From Salpingoeca rosetta (Eukaryota; Opisthokonta; Choanoflagellata; Craspedida; Salpingoecidae): a DNA stretch of 10,939 nt. The stretch lies in contig NW_004754921.1 in the NCBI RefSeq assembly GCF_000188695.1, positions 147,714 through 158,652 on the forward strand, read 5' to 3'. The notes beneath the pieces were generated by a model, which worked only from the letters and a program-made list of their open reading frames with translations, was not told the origin of the DNA and made no database searches. Below, in pieces: positions 1-10,939 of the stretch. The translations under genes were made by a program, and so were the position numbers. Each line of letters begins with the position of its first letter. Position 1 is the first letter of the stretch.

Positions 1-79
<79 letters not shown>
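1..79. repeat. (AC)n microsatellite at the left edge
   Basis: Uninterrupted alternating AC fills the first 79 bases, about 39.5 units, and may continue beyond the window. It lies upstream of the RPLP2 promoter region. No gene is visible inside it; reading frames across it encode only Thr-His or Val-Cys repeats. Confidence 0.97.
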
Positions 80-82
<3 letters not shown>

Positions 83-454
83 ACACCATCACACCTTACA
101 ATAATTTTCTCTGACTCACTGAATAATTTGATGCGGTGTTAATTTTTTTTAGGTCTACCAACATGCCCAATAATCGTTCATGGAAGTTATTGCAGATTTT
201 CCCTTTCGCCCGTGTTACGCCTTGTGTGCCTCTTCTTTCTTCTCTTGTGCTTTGTGGCCTTCTTGTGCTTGTTCTCGCGCACGCGCGCGTGGTGAGTGCC
301 TTTTTCTGCTGTGCACAACCCAAGAAACAACCACCCCCCCGCCCAGTCGCCTCAAGAACCCCTGCGTAAGCAGACCCATACGTAGAAGCGGTGCCAAGAC
401 CTTCCCCTACCAAACCCACACTCCCTTTTCCCTTTCCTCCCTTAGCACTTAAAA
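80..454 (+). promoter_or_regulatory. RPLP2: RPLP2 upstream region: promoter, 5' UTR, possible 5' UTR intron
   Basis: No conserved coding sequence is visible here. A perfect AP-1/Gcn4-type heptamer TGACTCA lies at 112-118. Two pyrimidine runs resemble the 5'-terminal oligopyrimidine (TOP) starts of ribosomal protein mRNAs: 229-246 (18 nt) and 421-443 (23 nt). A consensus-like donor (G|GTGAGT, intron from 292) and an acceptor with a strong pyrimidine tract (ending at AG 444-445) would remove a 154-nt 5' UTR intron. That would leave nine bases before the ATG. Under this model 229-246 would be the TOP start and 421-443 the splice tract; without an intron, 421-443 could itself be the TOP. The choice is inference. 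Confidence 0.5.
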
Positions 455-732
455 ATGCGCTACGTTGCTGCTTACCTTCTTGCCGCTCTCGGTGGCAACG
501 AGGCTCCCTCCGCCGCGGACATCAAGAAGATCCTTGATGCCGTTGGTGCGTCCTGCGACGACGACCAGCTCAACACCGTCATCTCCGAGCTCAAGGGCAA
601 GGTCATCGAGGAGGTACGCATGCGTGTGTGTGTGTGTGTGTGTGGTAGTCGTTGTATGTGTGTGCAGCTGCTGATGCGGCCAGTGATTTTGGTTTCGGAG
701 GGTTGCCGTGTGCATCACTGCATGGATTTTCG

Positions 733-772
<40 letters not shown>

Positions 773-1230
773 TGGAGAACATGGCATGATGATCACTGTC
801 TTTGTCTGCCTTTCTTTCCGTCTTTCTTGTTATTGCTGCTTTGTTCTTCTCCCCTTGGTGTTGGTCGTTCATGTACACCTTGAGCCTCCCCCGTTGCTGT
901 CTCGACATGCCACTGCAACCATCATTGTGACACTCATCCCCTGAATCTCTCACCCACTTGCTGGCCTTTTTCCACGCGTCTCATCTCACCTCTACTCTGC
1001 ACGTGTCATTTGTGTGTGTGTATTGTCTCTTCCCCCTCTCTGTTCGTTTTTAACAGGTCATTGCCGACGGCCGCGAGAAGCTCGCCTCTGTCCCCAGCGG
1101 CGGTGCCGTCGTTGCTGGCAGCAGCGCCCCTGCTGGCGATGCCGCCGCAGAGGAGAAGGCTGAGGAGAAGGAGCCCGAGCCCGAGGAGGAGTCCGATGAC
1201 GACATGGACGGCTTCTCCCTGTTCGACTAA
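455..1230 (+). CDS. RPLP2: 60S acidic ribosomal protein P2 (ribosomal stalk)
   Basis: Two coding exons, 455-613 and 1057-1230 (TAA at 1228-1230), join in phase 0 across a 443-bp intron with GTACGC donor and TTAACAG acceptor. The product is 110 aa, close to the usual 105-115 for P2. It begins [14 protein letters not shown], the P2 signature, followed by the helical dimerisation domain to about residue 65, an Ala/Gly-rich hinge (about 69-84) and an acidic tail rich in Glu and Asp. In the family, P2 pairs with P1 on P0 to form the flexible stalk that recruits elongation factors to the GTPase centre of the large subunit. The start is fixed by the family N-terminus and has A at -3. Oddly, the C-terminus ends [12 protein letters not shown] instead of the near-universal SDDDMGFGLFD. 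The intron carries two pure (GT)n runs. The gene converges on RPS16. Confidence 0.96.
624..771. repeat. Two (GT)n runs in the RPLP2 intron
   Basis: Pure GT alternation occupies 624-644, ten bases after the 5' splice site, and 737-771 further in. Both are GU in the transcript. The rest of the intron (to 1056) shows no conserved reading frame; a short GTGTGTGT run lies near 1012-1021, before the acceptor tract. Confidence 0.93.
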
Positions 1231-1873
<643 letters not shown>

Positions 1874-1906
1874 TGGCTGGCTTGGTCCATGTTTTGCGTT
1901 TGTGAT

Positions 1907-1912
1907 TTTAAT
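1907..1912 (-). terminator. Candidate RPS16 polyadenylation signal ATTAAA
   Basis: On the - strand, ATTAAA, the commonest variant of the eukaryotic poly(A) hexamer, lies 163 bases after the RPS16 stop codon and shortly before the (CG)n(CA)n tract. A CAATAA motif lies upstream of it, near 1931-1936. Position and sequence fit a cleavage signal, but there is no transcript evidence. Confidence 0.4.
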
Positions 1913-2074
1913 GAGACGATGGGTGCTCGGTTATTGCCCCACACTCACTCATGTCACATACCCCCTGGAACATGGAATGTGCCTCCCGTCGCAGGCGAAC
2001 AGGAACAACGCACACACAGACAAAGGAACGATCAGGAGGAGCACCACCACACCAGGGCGAGCACAACAGCTCGT

Positions 2075-2306
2075 TCATCTGTAAGACTTCTGGAAGCGAG
2101 CGCGAGCGCCAGGACCGCCAAACTTCTTGGGCTCCATCCGCCTGGGCAAGGATGGAAACGAGGGGTTGAGGGAGAAGGAGGAGGGGGGGGGGCAACCGGA
2201 CGCACGTGAGTGTTCCGCGAACACACAACAAGATACACAAATGGCAGCAAACACGCGAACGGCAGCACAGACAACCAGCACAAGCAACAACTTTATTACA
2301 ACAACT

Positions 2307-2349
<43 letters not shown>

Positions 2350-4098
2350 CTTAAACAACAACAACTTAAACAACTTAACAACAACAACTTAAACAACTTA
2401 ACAACAACAACTTAAACAACAACAACTTGTACAACAACAACACAAAGAGGGAGACAGACCTGGGATCGGCGACGAGGAGGGTACGGTCGTACTGAACAAG
2501 AATGTCCTTGATCACCTTCTTGGACGACTCATCGACGACTGCACAGCAATGACAACACACGAGGCAAGAAAAGGGCGGGTGGTTTGGAATCAGTAAACAA
2601 ATGAGCCACAAGAATGGGCAACTATGGCAGCGAGGGCGACAACACAACGTGGCGATCCAATCGACAGCAAACCTCAGCTAGCACAATAATCAATGATCGC
2701 AACACGACACATCCTGCATCGCTGACACACACACACACACGCTTCCGTGCCACCAAGCACACTCACACTTCTGGTAGTAGGCGACAAGGGCCTTGGAGAT
2801 GGCCTGACGGATGGCTGTGGGGAGAAGTTTCAGAGAGCAAAGAAGTGTGCAAACAACAAGAAAGCAAGTGGGGAAAGAGAAGCGAGGTGGATGAGCAAAA
2901 AAGTTGGCCACCACTAGCATCCTCTGGACAGGCAACAAGCTCGTGCAAGCGTCGCAACAGTGTCGCAACACCAACTCATTTGAACAACCCAAATACACAC
3001 CATCGCAGCCAACAACTTGGACGCAGAGGACATGAATGCAAGGAGCAGTTGCTGACAAGCAAAGATAAAACGCACCGTACACCTGGGCGACGTGACCACC
3101 ACCCTTGACGCGCACGCGGATGTCAACCTCGGCGAACTTGTCCTTGCCAAGAAGCTGGATGGGCTCCATAATCTGTAACCCGCAACAGCAACAGCAACAA
3201 CAACACAACACACCACATCACATACGCACGCCAGTGTCAGAACCAATGCAACGCAGGACCGGCATCCATGTGTGTGTGTGGCAATTGCACGAATTAACGT
3301 GCAAACAGCGGCACAAGACAACAGCACACATACGCACACGCTCACCTTCTCGCGGAGGAGCTGGGGCTGGACGAGGCTGAGGGGGGAACCGTTCACCTTG
3401 AGGAGACCCTTACCCTGGCGGCAGAGCGCCACAGCCGTGGCGTTCTTCTTGCGGCCAAAGACTTGCACAAACTGCTTGCCCTGCACATCCCACACAGCCA
3501 ATCAAACAAAAGGGCGCACACACGCGTTCCGTGTCAGTGTGTGTGTGTGCATGTGTGTGTATGCATGTGTGTGCTTGTGGTGTTGCGTGTATGTGAATGT
3601 GTGTGCATGTGTGTGCATGTGTGTGCATGTGTGTGCGTGGTCGGTGTGGTCTGCACTGCTGTCGCGGTGCTGGCAGCAGTGGGTGTCCTCGAAGCACGCC
3701 TGTCTTCGCCCCCCCCCTTGCATCTGTCAGGTGCCAGCATTGACCTGGTGCTGCTGCCGCTGCTGCTGCTGTCCAGATGCTGTGTGCTGGCGCTTGCTGC
3801 TGGTGGTGTGTGCTGTGTGCTGATGCTGCCAACGCAGTTTACACACAGCGCGTGCCTGCCTCCCGCCATCGAATCCCCTCAGCCCATCCTAACTCCGCCC
3901 ATCAGCCAACCAACCATCCATCCACCTTCTGCCCTCAAGCGGCCATCCATCTGCCATCGACCCTCAGCAACCATCCGCAGCCGTCCACGTTGCGACGACA
4001 TGCTGCGCAAGCTGCGTGCACTCGACCACCACACACAGCAGCAGTCCACATGCACACACACTCACACACACACACACGCACACAAAGCTCACCTCCAT
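2075..4098 (-). CDS. RPS16: 40S ribosomal protein S16 (uS9 family), six coding exons
   Basis: The coding exons in transcript order are 4093-4098, 3346-3480, 3076-3172, 2767-2814, 2460-2538 and 2075-2141. They total 432 nt, giving 143 aa plus TGA; animal S16 is about 146 aa. All introns are GT..AG (612, 173, 261, 228 and 318 bp) and the frame stays open across every junction. Family landmarks: [13 protein letters not shown] near the N-terminus, [57 protein letters not shown], and the C-terminus [17 protein letters not shown], whose terminal arginine reaches the decoding-site tRNA in known ribosomes. Exon 1 encodes only Met-Glu but has a perfect ACCATGG start context and a GAG|GTGAGC donor. An unspliced start at 3501 would give a slightly longer N-terminus ([10 protein letters not shown]) and is less likely. 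The gene diverges from NCKAP1 and converges on RPLP2. Confidence 0.95.
2301..2440. repeat. (CAA)n array with interspersed CTTAA(A) units in RPS16 intron 5
   Basis: A pure CAA run at 2311-2350 is followed to about 2428 by CAA triplets repeatedly broken by CTTAAA or CTTAA (near 2305, 2350, 2365, 2374, 2388, 2397 and 2411), then more CAA to 2440. In the RPS16 transcript it reads as GUU/UUG repeats with UUUAAG blocks, next to the 5' splice site of intron 5. Poly-Gln or poly-Asn frames on the + strand here are antisense to the intron. Confidence 0.9.
2725..2740. repeat. Short (AC)8 run in RPS16 intron 4
   Basis: Eight AC units on the + strand, read as GU in the RPS16 transcript, lie about 27 bases inside intron 4 from its 5' splice site. 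This matches the placement of GU runs in other introns of the window. Confidence 0.85.
3537..3639. repeat. Degenerate (GT)n/(GTGTGCAT)n tract in RPS16 intron 1
   Basis: About 100 bases of GT alternation on the + strand are interrupted by GC and AT dinucleotides, with an octamer-like GTGTGCAT repeating near 3601-3632. In the RPS16 transcript this is CA-rich and lies about 57 bases upstream of the intron 1 acceptor. It is complementary to the GU-rich tract beside the donor of the same intron. Confidence 0.88.
3748..3990. repeat. Low-complexity interior of RPS16 intron 1: CTG run and CCATC-rich stretch
   Basis: A short imperfect CTG-triplet run lies at about 3750-3772. The stretch 3866-3990 is rich in CCATC/CAACC-like words with several near repeats. 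No conserved protein, snoRNA boxes or other RNA gene could be recognised, although introns of ribosomal protein genes often host snoRNAs. Confidence 0.6.
4053..4085. repeat. CA-rich tract beside the RPS16 intron 1 donor
   Basis: CA alternation with single interruptions ends seven bases from the exon 1/intron 1 border. In the transcript it is GU-rich and follows the GTGAGC donor almost directly. Confidence 0.9.
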
Positions 4099-4462
4099 GG
4101 TCGTCGTCGGCGCGTGGGATCAGAGCAAAAGGAAAAAGGCACGAGGTACCCGGTACCACAAACCAAGACCACACAGGTACTTCCAGCTCAAGGTCCTGGC
4201 TGATCGAAAATTGCGAAAGCCAGAAATACACCATTCGACATCATGTCGCGTAGTGAGATGCCCTGCCGTAGATTCGTGCATAGGCGAATGTTAACCAAAG
4301 ATTTCAACGAATCCTCACAACTGCACACCAAATCAGCACGACCGACAACAACACAAACACCGCCCCAGCTCAGCAGCTCAGCAGCTCGAATCAGCAGCAC
4401 ACACCCCTCAACCTCACACTGCTGCTGTCGTCCTTGCGCTGTTCGCTCAACCCACACCGACC
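4099..4462. promoter_or_regulatory. Divergent RPS16/NCKAP1 promoter region
   Basis: Only 364 bases separate the start codons of RPS16 (- strand) and NCKAP1 (+ strand), so both promoters and both 5' UTRs must fit here unless an upstream exon exists elsewhere. No TATA box stands out. Visible elements are GGTACCCGGTACC at 4145-4157 (two KpnI-type palindromes one base apart), a pyrimidine tract on the RPS16 sense strand (4127-4139), and a short CAGCAGCT-like tandem repeat at about 4366-4390. Both start codons sit in ACCATGG context. Shared regulation is inferred from geometry only. Confidence 0.6.
4127..4139 (-). promoter_or_regulatory. RPS16: TOP-like pyrimidine tract upstream of RPS16
   Basis: On the RPS16 strand a 13-nt run CCTTTTTCCTTTT lies 29-41 bases before the ATG. 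A transcript starting at its first C would have a 5'-terminal oligopyrimidine sequence, the mTOR/LARP1-responsive element typical of ribosomal protein mRNAs in animals. A similar run, CCCTTTTCCCTTT, precedes RPLP2. The transcription start is not known. Confidence 0.4.
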
Positions 4463-10807
<6,345 letters not shown>

Positions 10808-10891
10808 GTCTGTGTTGTGTTGTGTTGTTTGGCGTACTTTTGCGTTTGTTTGGTGTGCATGTTGTGTGCACATTGTGTACATGTGCATGTG

Positions 10892-10894
<3 letters not shown>

Positions 10895-10938
<44 letters not shown>
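10895..10938. repeat. (GT)22 in NCKAP1 intron 20 at the right edge
   Basis: Intron 20 starts at 10808 with GTCTGTG. After a T/G-rich stretch and some ATGTGC units, the window ends in 44 bases of pure GT. The next exon lies beyond the window. Confidence 0.95.

Positions 10939-10939
<1 letters not shown>

Noticed and set aside
136..452. Short + strand open frames upstream of RPLP2
   Set aside because: They match no recognised family, overlap in competing frames and lie in the promoter/5' UTR region.
786..945. A possible C/D box snoRNA in the RPLP2 intron (ATGATGA at 786, CTGA at 942)
   Set aside because: The boxes are about 155 bases apart, the flanks do not form a terminal stem and no internal C'/D' pair was found. 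Other introns of the ribosomal protein genes also lacked convincing boxes.
2206..2415. Poly-Gln/poly-Asn frames on the + strand
   Set aside because: They are antisense to RPS16 intron 5 and made only of the CAA array; there is no conserved flank.
3481..3501. RPS16 starting at 3501 ([10 protein letters not shown]...) without the first intron
   Set aside because: The sequence just before GGC reads as a good acceptor (GATGTGCAG), and the alternative ATG GAG exon has a perfect start context and donor. The N-terminus length also fits the family. Kept only as an alternative.
3534..3869. Histidine/threonine-rich frames in RPS16 intron 1
   Set aside because: They arise from GT/CA repeats and have no conserved segment; the stretch lies inside an intron of a well-supported gene.

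Overview
The window is nuclear DNA from an intron-dense eukaryote. Three conserved genes can be reconstructed exon by exon with clean GT..AG borders and uninterrupted reading frames: the ribosomal stalk protein P2 (RPLP2, + strand), ribosomal protein S16 (RPS16/uS9, - strand), and the first two thirds of NCKAP1/HEM (Nap1), a subunit of the WAVE regulatory complex (+ strand, running off the right edge). Exons use mostly G/C at third positions. There are about 8 introns per kb of coding sequence, and introns are mostly 120-370 bp and full of dinucleotide and short tandem repeats. Animal-like NCKAP1, high intron density, short introns and a compact layout suggest a unicellular holozoan, most likely a choanoflagellate. 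This is inference; the species cannot be named from the sequence.

Layout: 1-79 is an (AC)n array. 80-454 is the RPLP2 promoter and 5' UTR, with pyrimidine tracts and a possible 5' UTR intron. 455-1230 is RPLP2 (2 coding exons, 110 aa). 1231-2074 lies between two convergent genes; it holds both 3' ends and a 109-bp alternating purine-pyrimidine tract, (CA)43 followed by (CG)11. 2075-4098 is RPS16 on the - strand (6 coding exons, 143 aa, the first exon coding only two residues). 4099-4462 is a 364-bp divergent promoter region. 4463-10807 holds 20 exons of NCKAP1 (757 codons). Intron 20 begins at 10808 and the window ends inside its (GT)n array.

RPLP2 and RPS16 both serve translation. NCKAP1 serves Arp2/3-dependent actin assembly and has no obvious functional link beyond sharing an upstream region with RPS16. 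No mobile element, CRISPR array, tRNA, rRNA or convincing snoRNA was found. The genes are ordinary; the unusual material is in the introns. Several introns carry complementary GT-rich and CA-rich tracts that could pair and fold the intron. One 3' splice site has a 236-nt AG-free stretch, and a (CAA)20(CAC)7 run sits where a polypyrimidine tract is expected. Several introns contain strong G-quadruplex motifs. The P2 C-terminal tail, normally almost invariant, is also altered.
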